64,000 nt of DNA, taken from Vibrio aquaticus. Lineage in GTDB: Bacteria > Pseudomonadota > Gammaproteobacteria > Enterobacterales > Vibrionaceae. The DNA lies in contig NZ_RXZH01000001.1 in NCBI RefSeq assembly GCF_003970385.1, positions 997,300 through 1,061,299 on the forward strand, in the 5' to 3' direction. Position numbers and translations under genes: made by a program. Of this stretch, positions 25,778 through 34,996 are shown one piece after another. Position 1 is the first letter of the stretch; each line of letters opens with the position of its first letter. The notes under the pieces were generated by a model. That model made no database searches. It saw only the letters and a list, made by a program, of their open reading frames with translations, and was not told where the DNA came from.

Positions 25778-27553
25778 TTAAGCTTGAAACGTATTCAACA
25801 CCACTTGGTTTCTGCCTAAGCCTTTGGCTTGATAGAGCGCTTTGTCTGCTCGGCCAATTGCGATGTTTTGGCTGATGGTGTTTGACGTAATACCGATGCT
25901 GACAGTGTATTGAACCGGCATGTCATCGACGACGATTTTTGATTTCTCGACGAGGTGACGGAACATCTCACATTGCTCATAGGCATCGTTTTCGTCATTG
26001 GCTCTAAAGAGAATACAGAATTCTTCACCTCCGAAGCGAGCAAGGCTTAATGAGTTAGGTTTTGGGAAACACTTTTTCATTAAATCAGCAACGTGAGTGA
26101 TGACTTGGTCACCGACTAAATGGCCTTGGTTGTCATTGATGCGCTTAAAGTGGTCGATATCTAAAATAGCAAGATAAGTGCCTTCTTTGTCAATATTAGC
26201 GTCGATCTTGTCGCGTAATGTCAGCTTGTTATCCAAATGTGTCATTACATCTTTACTACGCAGCTTCTTGTGCAGCATCAGGTTGGTCAGTGCTACCTCA
26301 GAATAATCACGGATCATACGTAAGATACTGCGATACGTTGGGAACGTCGCTTTCATATAGATAACCGCGATCAAACTCTCTTTATCAAACAGAGGAATCG
26401 TATAGTGGCGAGAGTTGATTTGCAGTTTCTTCGCCAATGGGTCTGCGTAACGTTTACCGGTATAGCTTAATGAGCTTGGCGAGAAGTGCTTTGCCAAATC
26501 TTTATCTTTCAACACGATATTGCTGTTGCCGTGATAATCAATCGTCGTGAAATGACCATAATCAGCGTCGTAGAAACAGAGCTGAACGCCGTTGTGATGA
26601 CAAAATCGGTCCAATATATCTCGTAGCTTATGTTTGAAGTCGGCAAGATCTTCTCTGCTATTGAGGTCGGCCAAGTTTTGGTTAAGTTGGTAGGTCAGGT
26701 AGTTAATGGCTACAGCAAGGAAAAGCAAAGAACCGATCACGATAGCTGTAAGCGAAAATTGGTAAGAAGTCGACAAAATATCCGAACGATCGGTGCCGGA
26801 GATAAAAACCCAATTGATCGGGTTATCGCCATCGAAAACAGACATCTTAAACTGACTTTTGTAGTAATACTCGTACTTTCCGAAACGAAGCCCAGTCTCA
26901 ATTAGCTCACTAATCCCCGCATGATAGCTGACGGATGGAGAACCAATGCGAGAAGGGTCAGGGTGGAAAACCAAACGGCCAGTTGTGCCATCAACGACAA
27001 ACACATAACCATGATCGAGGGTCTTCAGCCCGCGTAGGCTTTGAGTGGCATATTTAAGGTTAAACTCAATCCAGATCTCATTGCCACTTTCCTGAATGTA
27101 CTTGACCGCGAAAACCCACACATCCGGTATTTTTTCATAAACGGAAGAGACAGCAAGCTTTGAGGTGATGCTGTTTAGTGGGTGCCAACTCATCTCTGAG
27201 TGTTGTTCAGAATCGGTTGGATTGAGCAGGACAGAACGATATTGGTGGGTTTCGTTATTGACGTAAATGATGTCGCTGTAAATGGGAGTCAGTTGAAGAA
27301 TGTTCTTGGCGCTGTTGTCAAAGTCAGAAATGGAAGCACTGTCATCGAGTAGATAGAGCTGACTGGCGGCGGCGCCAACTTGAGAAAAAATAAGCTCAGA
27401 TGCGGTTTTGAGGTTGGAGAAGGATTGTTGATAGGCGCTTTGTTCGGATTTATTAAGCTGCTGGTAGGCCGCGTATATCATCCCGAGAACTAGCAGTATA
27501 ATGTACGGTCTGAGTGTGCGTATGAGTAACTTGGGTAAAGCCATGGGTGCCAA
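25778..27553 (-). CDS. Membrane diguanylate cyclase with periplasmic sensor
   Basis: 591 residues. TM1 lies near 12-29 and TM2 near 270-292, flanking a periplasmic region of about 240 residues with dCache-like features (Y-V-F-V-V-D-G-T-T-G-R-L-V-F-H-P). A cytoplasmic linker follows, then a GGDEF domain from about 425 with G-G-E-E-F at 508-512, so it should synthesise c-di-GMP. The RxxD inhibitory site expected just before G-G-E-E-F is replaced (N-S-L-S-L-A-R), so product inhibition is probably absent. It stands between the sulfo-sialate block and glgX as a single gene. The signal it senses is unknown. Confidence 0.9.
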   Translation of the reverse strand: MAPMALPKLLIRTLRPYIILLVLGMIYAAYQQLNKSEQSAYQQSFSNLKTASELIFSQVGAAASQLYLLDDSASISDFDNSAKNILQLTPIYSDIIYVNNETHQYRSVLLNPTDSEQHSEMSWHPLNSITSKLAVSSVYEKIPDVWVFAVKYIQESGNEIWIEFNLKYATQSLRGLKTLDHGYVFVVDGTTGRLVFHPDPSRIGSPSVSYHAGISELIETGLRFGKYEYYYKSQFKMSVFDGDNPINWVFISGTDRSDILSTSYQFSLTAIVIGSLLFLAVAINYLTYQLNQNLADLNSREDLADFKHKLRDILDRFCHHNGVQLCFYDADYGHFTTIDYHGNSNIVLKDKDLAKHFSPSSLSYTGKRYADPLAKKLQINSRHYTIPLFDKESLIAVIYMKATFPTYRSILRMIRDYSEVALTNLMLHKKLRSKDVMTHLDNKLTLRDKIDANIDKEGTYLAILDIDHFKRINDNQGHLVGDQVITHVADLMKKCFPKPNSLSLARFGGEEFCILFRANDENDAYEQCEMFRHLVEKSKIVVDDMPVQYTVSIGITSNTISQNIAIGRADKALYQAKGLGRNQVVLNTFQA

Positions 27554-27656
27554 CTGATTATATAGGTATAGTAATTATGTGGCGTATAGTAAACAGATTT
27601 TGCAAGCACATCAATGCATATTAATCTAGCGAATGAGTTTTTTTTATTCAAAAATT

Positions 27657-27680
27657 GAGCGATATATCACCATATCGCTC
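27657..27680 (-). terminator. Intrinsic terminator after glgX
   Basis: A 9-bp stem (GAGCGATAT with ATATCGCTC) and a 6-nt loop. On the minus strand it is followed by AATTTTTG. It lies 13 nt after the glgX stop. Confidence 0.8.
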
Positions 27681-27692
27681 ACTTTTGTGAAG

Positions 27693-29648
27693 TTAGGCAG
27701 TGCGATGGAAAATCGCGATAGAGGAAGGGGCGACAAGGACCTGCTTGTGATCGATGGTCTGGTGCAATTCGTGCGAGTCGGTATTACAAATCATCAACCA
27801 CTCGCGATCACTCGTTTCAGGTAACGTGAAGCGAGCAGGGGCATTGGTTTGGTTGATGCAGTAAAAGAGTTCATCTCCCTCTTTGCCGATACCAAGGTGT
27901 AATGCAACAGAGCTCAAGCGGTTCCAATCATCATGCTCCATAAAGCTGCCATCAATTCGGCGCCAGAAGATTCGGTTAGTGTTTCTTTTTTCTCCGCTAA
28001 AAGCTTGTATGAAAGGCACCATGTACGTTTGGCGAGCCTCTACCATGTCGGCAAGCCACTGCTTAAATGACGCTTTTCTTTCATTGCTTTGCCAGTCAAG
28101 CCAACTGAGTTCATTGTCTTGGCAGTAGGCATTGTTGTTACCTGCTTGAGAATGAGACAACAGGTCAGCCGTCAAAATATGCGGAATACCAAAAGCAAAC
28201 AGCAAGCTCGCCATAAAGTTACGTTTTTGCTTCTCGCGTTTCTCTATGATTACAGGATTTTCGGTTTCGCCCTCAATCCCATAATTATCAGAGCGGTTGT
28301 CACCGTGGCCATCGCGGTTTTGTTCGCCATTGGCTTCGTTGTGCTTGTGCTTGTAAGAGACTAAATCTTGCAGGCAGAACCCATCGTGATAGGTGATGTA
28401 GTTAACGGTCAGTTTGTAGGGCCAGTTCGCCGCGCTATACAGATCGCGAGACCCCATAATGCGAGTGGCGAACTCTTTTAAGAACCCTTGGTCACCGCGC
28501 CAGAAGCTTCGAGTGATGTCTCGCAGGCGGTCATTACATTCGTTCCATCCGAACGGGAAATTACCCACTTGGTAGCCGTTTGGTCCAATATCCCAAGGTT
28601 CAGCAATCAGCTTGGCTTCGCGTAAAATAGGGTCTTGAGCCACGGACTTAAAGAAGGCGGCTTCAGGGCTGAAGTGCTCCCCGTGTCTGCCTAGTGTCGC
28701 GGCAAGATCAAAGCGGAACCCATCAACTTGATACTCTTGGACCCAATAACGTAAGGTGTCCATCACCAAGTTGAGTGAGGGTTGATAAGAGAGATCAACG
28801 GTATTGCCACAACCGGTAAAGTTCGCGTAGTGCTCATCGTGACGAATGTAGTAATGAGGGTCTAATGCTTTTAGGTTGAAGACCGGGCCATCTGCACCGC
28901 CCTCGGCCGTATGGTTATAAACCACGTCAAGAATGACTTCGATGCCATTGCGGTGTAGCTCTCGAATCGCTGTCTTGAGTTCGGTGACGGCATCATGAGA
29001 GGCATAGCGAGGATCCGGGACCATAAACAGATACGGGTTGTAACCCCAATAGTTCACCTTATCCATATTGAGCAGATGAGGCTCATGCATACACGCAGCA
29101 ACAGGAAGTAGCTGCAATGTGTTGATGTTTTGCTGCTTATAAAATTCAAGCATCGCAGGGCTAACTAACCCTAGGTAGCAGCCTTGGTCTTGCTTTGGAA
29201 CATCAGGATTAAGCTTAGACACACCTTTGACGTGAGTCTCAAACAAGACCATCTCTTCACGCGGTCGGTTTGGCTTTGCTACCCCTTGCCAGTCGAACTC
29301 GTCATCAACTACAACGCACTTGGCTAGACCAAAGCTAGCTTCCGAGTCAAAAGGAGGATGGTAATGCAATGCGTTATCGAGAGCCTTCGCATAAGGATCA
29401 GAAATATAGTGTTCTTTACCTGCTTTATTGACGATGTACCCGTATTTTTGCCCTGTTTTGATATTGGGTAAAAAGATGTGTCGAATACCAGCATATTCAT
29501 TTAACAAAGGGTAGGTTTTAAACTCTCCATTTTCATCAAATAAAGCGAGCTGAATATTCTTGGCTTGTGGTGCAAAGATAGAAAAATTACACCCTTCACG
29601 ATTTGGTGTCGCCCCGAGGGGGTACGGACGAGAGCACTGCATTGTCAT
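27693..29648 (-). CDS. glgX: Glycogen debranching enzyme
   Basis: 651-residue GH13 isoamylase-type enzyme that hydrolyses alpha-1,6 branches of limit dextrins, close in length to E. coli GlgX. An N-terminal CBM48-like module (about 8-110, starting P-L-G-A-T-P-N-R-E-G) precedes the barrel. Catalytic regions are D-V-V-Y-N-H-T-A-E-G, G-F-R-F-D-L-A (nucleophile Asp), L-I-A-E-P-W-D-I-G (acid/base Glu) and N-Y-I-T-Y-H-D-G-F. It is monocistronic and divergent from lamB, so it may serve maltodextrin as well as glycogen breakdown. Confidence 0.94.
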   Translation of the reverse strand: MTMQCSRPYPLGATPNREGCNFSIFAPQAKNIQLALFDENGEFKTYPLLNEYAGIRHIFLPNIKTGQKYGYIVNKAGKEHYISDPYAKALDNALHYHPPFDSEASFGLAKCVVVDDEFDWQGVAKPNRPREEMVLFETHVKGVSKLNPDVPKQDQGCYLGLVSPAMLEFYKQQNINTLQLLPVAACMHEPHLLNMDKVNYWGYNPYLFMVPDPRYASHDAVTELKTAIRELHRNGIEVILDVVYNHTAEGGADGPVFNLKALDPHYYIRHDEHYANFTGCGNTVDLSYQPSLNLVMDTLRYWVQEYQVDGFRFDLAATLGRHGEHFSPEAAFFKSVAQDPILREAKLIAEPWDIGPNGYQVGNFPFGWNECNDRLRDITRSFWRGDQGFLKEFATRIMGSRDLYSAANWPYKLTVNYITYHDGFCLQDLVSYKHKHNEANGEQNRDGHGDNRSDNYGIEGETENPVIIEKREKQKRNFMASLLFAFGIPHILTADLLSHSQAGNNNAYCQDNELSWLDWQSNERKASFKQWLADMVEARQTYMVPFIQAFSGEKRNTNRIFWRRIDGSFMEHDDWNRLSSVALHLGIGKEGDELFYCINQTNAPARFTLPETSDREWLMICNTDSHELHQTIDHKQVLVAPSSIAIFHRTA

Positions 29649-29882
29649 AGCTTACTGATGTTGTTTATTGCTGAGTATTAGTTAATAGATTCGCGTGCAC
29701 TAGGTCAAGAGGCATATTAAAAAAGTAACAATGTAATTTTATTTCATTATTTCCGTCAAATTCCAAGAAATAGTGAGCTACTTAACATTATGTTGGGATT
29801 ATTTTTTCACTGACCCTAAAACTCAACCCTAATAATGTGAGTTGTCCTTGAAAAATATCATTCGGTTAATTTTCTACTCCTC

Positions 29883-29892
29883 TCTCATCCCC
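29883..29892 (-). promoter_or_regulatory. MalT box upstream of lamB
   Basis: The minus strand reads GGGGATGAGA, which matches 9 of 10 positions of the MalT box GGGGA(T/G)GAGG. It lies about 190 bp before lamB in a 430-bp gap between divergent glgX and lamB. A weaker GGATGAG half lies at 29911-29917. Confidence 0.7.
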
Positions 29893-29925
29893 CTAAGTAA
29901 TTTCTCATTCGGATGAGTTCAGCTT

Positions 29926-29935
29926 TCTCCTCCCC
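29926..29935 (-). promoter_or_regulatory. Second MalT box upstream of lamB
   Basis: The minus strand reads GGGGAGGAGA, 9 of 10 against the MalT consensus, 43 bp from the first box in the same orientation. Spaced arrays of this kind are typical of MalT-activated promoters. The rest of the gap holds no gene that I can see. Confidence 0.68.
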
Positions 29936-30080
29936 AGTTACTCTTTTCGCAGTTGAAACGAAAGGGGAATGGGTGTTTTGCCTTACTCCTTCCTTACTTC
30001 TCTTGCTCGGCTCTGTTGCTGCCTTTACAGGGTGAAGAGAAAGAGAACAAAAAAATAATAATCCCTAAATGGAGTTAATA

Positions 30081-31379
30081 ATGAAAAAAGTAAGTGTAAT
30101 TGCTGCTGCAGTGACAGCGACTTTAGCGGCTGGTTCAGCATTCGCAGTCGATGTGGACTTCCATGGTTATGCGCGTGGCGGTGTTGGCCTAAGTGGTGAA
30201 GGTTCTCATGTTACTTATGAGAAGAACAAAGTAGGTCGTTTAGGAAACGAAGACGACCTATACGCAGAGCTAGGTCTAAATGCTGAGCTATACAACCAAG
30301 GTGATGTGTCGTTCAAACTTGAAAGCCTAGTTGCTTACGGTCAAGCGGGTAACAATAACTGGGAAGGCAACGCAAATGCACTTCGTGTAATGAACGTTCA
30401 AGCAAAAGGTTTGTTTGAATCGGATAAGGAAGCGGTACTTTGGGCTGGTCAACGTTACTACCAGCGTAAAGACATCCACATTACAGACTTTTACTTTCTA
30501 GATACATCAGGCGGTGCTGGTGGTGGTATCGAGAATATCTCTCTTGGTGGCGGCAAGCTTTCTGTTGCGGTGATGCATGACGATGGCACTCAGACCGTAG
30601 ACGATGGCACAGCGTTTGTCTTTGATAAAGACTTACCTGGCTGTGATGGTAAGCCAAGCTCAGATGCGTGTTATAAGTCAGAAGCACAGACCAAAGACGA
30701 GATGGTTTCAGGTTACACCTTAGACCTACGTTACGCGGGTATCGATCTTTGGGAAAATGCGAATCTAGAACTGGCTGTGGCTTACGATTTTGCCTCTGAC
30801 GCTAAGGACCAAACTGTTCAAGCTGATGATGGTGTTCTTTTAACAGCGGTTCTAGGCCAGGGTCTATCAAATGGTTTTAACCAGACGGTACTTCAGTACG
30901 GTACGGCTTCTTACGGTAAACAGATGGCGACCTACGGTGGCGGTGGTTGGTACGATCGCAGTGGCGGCAACAATGACGCTGACGGCTTCCGAATCATCAA
31001 CTGGGGTGTGACTGGAATGGGTGATGCTTGGGAACTGGGTCACGTAGTCATGTACGCGCAAGCTTCAGATACGGATGACGGTGACATTACAGCATACAAC
31101 GCAGTGGTACGTCCTATGTACAAATGGGATGAGCACATGAAAACAGTGTTCGAACTAGGCTACTTTGCGGATGAAACTAAGAAGAGCGGCACAACAACAG
31201 ATGCTGCTGGCTCTAAAGTGACCGTTGCACAGGCGTGGTCTGCGGGTTCTAGCTTCTGGGCTCGTCCAGAAATCCGAGTATACGGTTCTTACTTTATGGA
31301 TCACGAAGGCGAAAGCTTCAATGGCAAAACGGACGACTCTGAGTTCAGTGTTGGTATCCAAATGGAAGCGTGGTGGTAA
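30081..31379 (+). CDS. lamB: Maltoporin
   Basis: 432-residue outer membrane porin for maltose and maltodextrins. The signal peptide is residues 1-22 (ending G-S-A-F-A), and the mature protein begins V-D-V-D-F-H-G-Y-A-R-G-G, the LamB start. Further LamB signatures are K-L-E-S-L-V-A-Y-G, W-A-G-Q-R-Y-Y-Q-R-K-D-I-H-I-T-D-F-Y and a C-terminal W-W after G-I-Q-M-E-A. The frame reaches an ATG at 30069, but GGAG sits 6 nt before the ATG at 30081. MalT boxes upstream indicate maltose induction, and malM follows after an attenuator. Confidence 0.95.
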   Translation: MKKVSVIAAAVTATLAAGSAFAVDVDFHGYARGGVGLSGEGSHVTYEKNKVGRLGNEDDLYAELGLNAELYNQGDVSFKLESLVAYGQAGNNNWEGNANALRVMNVQAKGLFESDKEAVLWAGQRYYQRKDIHITDFYFLDTSGGAGGGIENISLGGGKLSVAVMHDDGTQTVDDGTAFVFDKDLPGCDGKPSSDACYKSEAQTKDEMVSGYTLDLRYAGIDLWENANLELAVAYDFASDAKDQTVQADDGVLLTAVLGQGLSNGFNQTVLQYGTASYGKQMATYGGGGWYDRSGGNNDADGFRIINWGVTGMGDAWELGHVVMYAQASDTDDGDITAYNAVVRPMYKWDEHMKTVFELGYFADETKKSGTTTDAAGSKVTVAQAWSAGSSFWARPEIRVYGSYFMDHEGESFNGKTDDSEFSVGIQMEAWW

Positions 31380-31410
31380 TCCCCTCGTTTAAATGACCTA
31401 AGTCCAGTAT

Positions 31411-31437
31411 AAGCCGACCATCAACGTCGGCTTTTCC
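31411..31437 (+). terminator. Terminator/attenuator between lamB and malM
   Basis: An 8-bp stem (AAGCCGAC with GTCGGCTT), a 7-nt loop and a TTTT tail. It would terminate most lamB transcripts and let a fraction reach malM. Confidence 0.75.
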
Positions 31438-31459
31438 CGTTTTCAATGCAGAGGTTTAT

Positions 31460-32365
31460 ATGAAGCATTTAGTATTAGGCTGTGCCATTACGATGGCGTT
31501 GTTTGGATGTACAACAACGGAAACCGTGGTGTTTGACGCCCCGACCAATCAACAAGTTGCCAGTTCATACGCTCAAGTCGATTGGGTAGAGATAGAACCG
31601 AGTAAACGCGTGAACTTCTCAATTGATCAAAGCAATCAACAATACCAATTGACAAGCGGATTAGGCCCAATTGCAGCGTTTAGTATTAATACTCAAGGCA
31701 AAGAGGTGGAACTGGAAATCATCAGCCATTTCAAGAAAAGCGTCTTTTATCCTAATGCAGTCCTGCTTAATGACGACAACCAAATTTTAAAAACGTTTAC
31801 CGATAGTGACTTTGAGTATAAACACGCCTATGGCTTAGATGGTGACAGGCTTACCGCTGAAATCACCATTCAACCTGTCGGCAAGCAGAAAGTGAAACTA
31901 TTGGTTTATACAACAGATGCGCTGCTCAAAGGCGAGTCTGAAGTGCTTCACCCAGTAAAACTTGATGCGATTGCAAGAGGTAACTACCCGCCGGATGTTC
32001 CAAACCCTGTTATCCCTCATGCGCAATACGGTGAGCTCAGCTTGATTGTTAAAGCTGACAGTGCCGTTGTGGTTGAAGAGCCCGCTATAGTGTCGAGTAC
32101 CGATATGGCTCAGCAAAAATTAGACGCAGATTTAGCAAAACTGTCTGATGAAAATGCTGAGGTAATGACCGTTCAAGTTGGGGCGAAAGGGGAGTCGGAA
32201 TCTTTATCAGCGCAACAACAACAGTTTTATCTGACCAGTATCGAACATGCAGTTAATGTTGGCATGTTAGATAAAGCACTGGCACTGCTTGAAGAAGCAA
32301 AAATGCTCGAAGTAGACGGTGCGCAGCAGGCGTTTATAAAAGCGGTCAATGCTCGAACTCATTAA
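31460..32365 (+). CDS. malM: Maltose operon periplasmic protein MalM
   Basis: 301 residues with a lipoprotein-type leader (M-K-H-L-V-L-G-C or, more likely, A-L-F-G-C with Cys17). The central region follows MalM: P-T-N-Q-Q-V-A-S-S-Y, S-G-L-G-P-I-A-A-F near 70, and Y-G-x-L-S-L-I-V-K near 195. It lies 80 nt after lamB, as in other MalT regulons. Its role is poorly defined even in E. coli; it is a periplasmic accessory of the maltose system. The Gln- and Ala-rich C-terminal part reads like a coiled or TPR-like helical tail. Confidence 0.85.
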   Translation: MKHLVLGCAITMALFGCTTTETVVFDAPTNQQVASSYAQVDWVEIEPSKRVNFSIDQSNQQYQLTSGLGPIAAFSINTQGKEVELEIISHFKKSVFYPNAVLLNDDNQILKTFTDSDFEYKHAYGLDGDRLTAEITIQPVGKQKVKLLVYTTDALLKGESEVLHPVKLDAIARGNYPPDVPNPVIPHAQYGELSLIVKADSAVVVEEPAIVSSTDMAQQKLDADLAKLSDENAEVMTVQVGAKGESESLSAQQQQFYLTSIEHAVNVGMLDKALALLEEAKMLEVDGAQQAFIKAVNARTH

Positions 32366-32444
32366 AACAATACTCATAAAAAGATGGAAGATAGTGAGCT
32401 AATTGTTCTTTGTTTTCGACTAAGTTCAATTTAATTTATTAAAA

Positions 32445-32460
32445 TGTGATCTAGGTCGTT
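32445..32460. promoter_or_regulatory. Degenerate CRP-like site before porin gene
   Basis: TGTGATCTAGGTCGTT has a perfect left half and a partial right half of the Vibrio-style palindrome TGTGATCTAGATCACA. It lies about 240 bp upstream of the porin. A TATATTATC segment near 32549-32557 could be a -10 region. No gene is visible in the 319-bp gap. Confidence 0.4.
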
Positions 32461-32684
32461 ATTGTTTGTGCCCGATATTCACGTGCTAGAAATAATAGTG
32501 AATTCATTAGGTTAAAAACTATTGATAAAAGCCATGTTCTGACTAAGTGTATATTATCTGCTTATTAAGCAAGTGGTTGCACTTAACTTTTTCATTTTCC
32601 GTACTACGGTTTATTTGTTCGTGCAGTTTTTAGTTCAATAGAACTAATTCGGACATGGGTACAACCAAATACGGACATTACAAA

Positions 32685-33695
32685 ATGAAAATTAAATTAT
32701 TAGCCGCAACCATCGCGGCAACAGCATGTGGTACAAACGCCTTCGCAGCAGAAATCTATAACAGCGAAGGTTCAACAATTTCCCTTGGTGGCTACGTTGA
32801 TGTCGGACTCGGTGAGTACGGCTCAAGCGACGAAGTTGAAGTTCACCAAGTCTCGCCTCGGATCAACATTGGTGGCACACAGGATGTCGGCAATGGCATT
32901 ACTGTCGACGCCAAAGGTGAGTGGGCGATTGATTATCTCGATGGTGGTGATACCTCATTTACCACTCGTTTAGGTTACATCGGCATGACCCATGAGCAAG
33001 CGGGCCGATTGGCACTCGGTACTCAATGGGCACCATACTATGACATTGCGGGTGTGGCCGATATGCCGATCGCCTTTGCCAATGACTTCTTGTATGACAA
33101 CCACGGAAATCTAGCGACAGGCCGTGGCGACAAAATGGTCACATATCGTAAAGGCCTTACTCTGGGTGAAGGGATGTCGTTGGACTTCGGCTTAGGCTGG
33201 CAAGGTAAACATACTGAAGTTGGGGACAACGCTGGGATCTATGACTCTAGAGGTCAAATCGCCGTTTCATTCTCCGTGATGGGCGGTGCGATAGGCTATG
33301 TCTACAATGGCGGTGACGTGGACAATGTCGATGCCGAGTCTCACGCTGTATCACTTAAGTACGGCAGTTATGGTGATGGCATTTATGCGGCATTGGTGTA
33401 TGCCAATAATGACAACTTCTATGATGGCTTGTACGAGTCAGAACATTATGAAGCACTCTTTGCTTACGCATTGGGTAATGGGCTCAACTTGAGTGTGAAC
33501 TACGAAGCGGCTGAAGGTAAAGCTACGTCTTCATCGAGTGAACAAACCCAATTTAGCCAAAGTGCGATTCAAGCCGAATACAGTGTGACACCAAAACTTG
33601 TCACGTTCGCGGGTTACCAGTTTGACTTAGGGGATGATGACCCTGCCACTAAAGATGATGACAAGTGGACCATCGGTGTCCGTTACTTCTTATAA
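32685..33695 (+). CDS. Outer membrane general porin
   Basis: 336-residue beta-barrel porin of the gammaproteobacterial OmpU/OmpC-like type. The signal peptide is residues 1-21 (T-N-A-F-A), the mature start is A-E-I-Y-N-S-E-G, and the early strand L-G-G-Y-V-D-V-G-L-G is typical. A W-T-I-G-V-R-Y-F-L terminus gives the C-terminal Phe-rich insertion signal. The frame reaches back to an ATG at 32655, but that would place ten polar residues before the leader, so 32685 is preferred. It is monocistronic with its own terminator. The solute is unknown; a sugar-related role is possible from its neighbours. Confidence 0.88.
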   Translation: MKIKLLAATIAATACGTNAFAAEIYNSEGSTISLGGYVDVGLGEYGSSDEVEVHQVSPRINIGGTQDVGNGITVDAKGEWAIDYLDGGDTSFTTRLGYIGMTHEQAGRLALGTQWAPYYDIAGVADMPIAFANDFLYDNHGNLATGRGDKMVTYRKGLTLGEGMSLDFGLGWQGKHTEVGDNAGIYDSRGQIAVSFSVMGGAIGYVYNGGDVDNVDAESHAVSLKYGSYGDGIYAALVYANNDNFYDGLYESEHYEALFAYALGNGLNLSVNYEAAEGKATSSSSEQTQFSQSAIQAEYSVTPKLVTFAGYQFDLGDDDPATKDDDKWTIGVRYFL

Positions 33696-33730
33696 ACAGA
33701 ATCTACTGCCTTAACACACTTTTCGTGTTG

Positions 33731-33761
33731 ACGCCTATTCACTATTGAATAGGCGTTTTTC
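33731..33761 (+). terminator. Intrinsic terminator after porin
   Basis: An 11-bp perfect stem (ACGCCTATTCA with TGAATAGGCGT), a CTAT loop and a TTTTT tail. Confidence 0.92.
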
Positions 33762-33899
33762 TATTTAAGGGATTATTAATAGCAGAGATAAGTGCTTTCA
33801 ATAATATGGGTTCAGGGTCTAACTTTCCGAGGGAAATGATTAACTTGTTGGCACGTTCGATTAAAATATCGGCTCTTAAAAAATGACAGGGATGAAGCA

Positions 33900-34514
33900 A
33901 TGAGCAAAGTGAAGCTTGGTGATAGGTTGGTGCAGCCAACAAAAATAGTCTGTGTTGGTAGAAACTATCTAGAGCATATCCAAGAGCTCAACAATGCCAT
34001 TCCTGATCAAATGGTGGTGTTCTCTAAACCTACCACTTCTATTTCTGAAAAACTTCATTCCTTTCACCAAGAGCGTTTGCATTATGAAGGTGAAATCTGT
34101 TTTTTAATCGAGAACGGTGAACTGGCTGCCGTTGGTTTGGGCTTAGACTTAACCAAACGTGATCTTCAATCGAACTTGAAAGCAAAGGGCTTACCTTGGG
34201 AACGTGCCAAAGCATTTGATGGCTCGGCCGTTTTCAGTCGCTTCATTCCTCTTGATGGAATATCCATTGACGATTTAGAAATTGAGCTCTTCATTAATTG
34301 TGTACGCGTCCAAAAAGGCTCGGTACGCCAAATGATGTATCCACCTCAAGTGATCTTAGAAGAGCTAAATAGCTACACCACTTTATGCGATGGCGACATC
34401 ATCATGACGGGAACGCCGCAAGGGGTTGGTGAAGTCCACCCTTCCGATCTTTTCTTAGCCCGCTTAAAACAATGTGACGATACCTTAATCGAAATAGAGT
34501 GGGTGGCAGAGTAA
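33900..34514 (+). CDS. Fumarylacetoacetate hydrolase-family protein
   Basis: 204 residues, YcgM-like. Signatures are C-V-G-R-N-Y-L-E-H, the metal ligands in H-Y-E-G-E-I-C-F, W-E-R-A-K-A-F-D-G-S, and I-I-M-T-G-T-P-Q-G-V-G near the C-terminus. Relatives are acylpyruvate hydrolases or oxaloacetate decarboxylases/tautomerases. AGGGA at 33888-33892 precedes the ATG. It stands alone between a porin and a tiny membrane protein gene, so context gives no clear substrate. Confidence 0.87.
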   Translation: MSKVKLGDRLVQPTKIVCVGRNYLEHIQELNNAIPDQMVVFSKPTTSISEKLHSFHQERLHYEGEICFLIENGELAAVGLGLDLTKRDLQSNLKAKGLPWERAKAFDGSAVFSRFIPLDGISIDDLEIELFINCVRVQKGSVRQMMYPPQVILEELNSYTTLCDGDIIMTGTPQGVGEVHPSDLFLARLKQCDDTLIEIEWVAE

Positions 34515-34577
34515 GTCTTTACTTTCCCTTAAGGGTAAGCCCTATGCTAATGTTTTGAACATAGCATAGAGGTTGAG

Positions 34578-34691
34578 ATGGGATGTTGTAATAAAGCGCC
34601 AAAAGGCGGTAGTACCAACTTAGGACTGCTTGTGAAATGGATTGCGGTTATGACGGCGGCGCTACTCTTACTCGCCGCACTGTTTGGTTAA
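34578..34691 (+). CDS. 37-residue membrane protein with N-terminal Cys pair
   Basis: An ATG at 34578 preceded by GAGG at 34569-34572 opens a 37-residue frame. It has M-G-C-C-N-K-A-P-K-G-G, then one hydrophobic segment of about 18 residues rich in A and L, ending L-F-G. The stop overlaps the convergent azlD stop by 4 nt. The ribosome site, clean frame and single TM favour a real small gene. Its function is unknown; the C-C pair could be acylated or bind metal, which is speculation. Confidence 0.6.
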   Translation: MGCCNKAPKGGSTNLGLLVKWIAVMTAALLLLAALFG

Positions 34692-34996
34692 ATCAACTTC
34701 AACGTTAAGAAAATCAGCATACTGACAATGGTCGTTAGTAGGACATTTTTCGTCTTCCAAGCGATAACCGCGGCGATAACCGCTCCAATCAGATAAGGAT
34801 TCGTTGGCGCTATCCAAAGCTCTTTCTCGGGCATGAATACAATCGGTGCCCAAATTGCGGTAAGCACAGCAGGGCTTGAATAGGAAAGTAATCGCTGCGC
34901 AGCCGGATTAAGCCTTAAAGGAAGACTCGGTTCAAGAAACAGATAGCGGCTAAGAAAGACAAGGACTGTCATCGCTAAAATAGATAACATGATCAT
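34688..34996 (-). CDS. azlD: Branched-chain amino acid exporter subunit AzlD
   Basis: 102-residue membrane protein with four hydrophobic segments. The family pattern is visible (R-Y-L-F-L near residue 17, then R-L-L-S-Y-S-S-P-A-V-L-T-A-I-W). It pairs with AzlC to form a small-amino-acid exporter. The azlC stop and azlD start overlap by 4 nt (ATGA), giving coupling. Confidence 0.87.
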   Translation of the reverse strand: MIMLSILAMTVLVFLSRYLFLEPSLPLRLNPAAQRLLSYSSPAVLTAIWAPIVFMPEKELWIAPTNPYLIGAVIAAVIAWKTKNVLLTTIVSMLIFLTLKLI

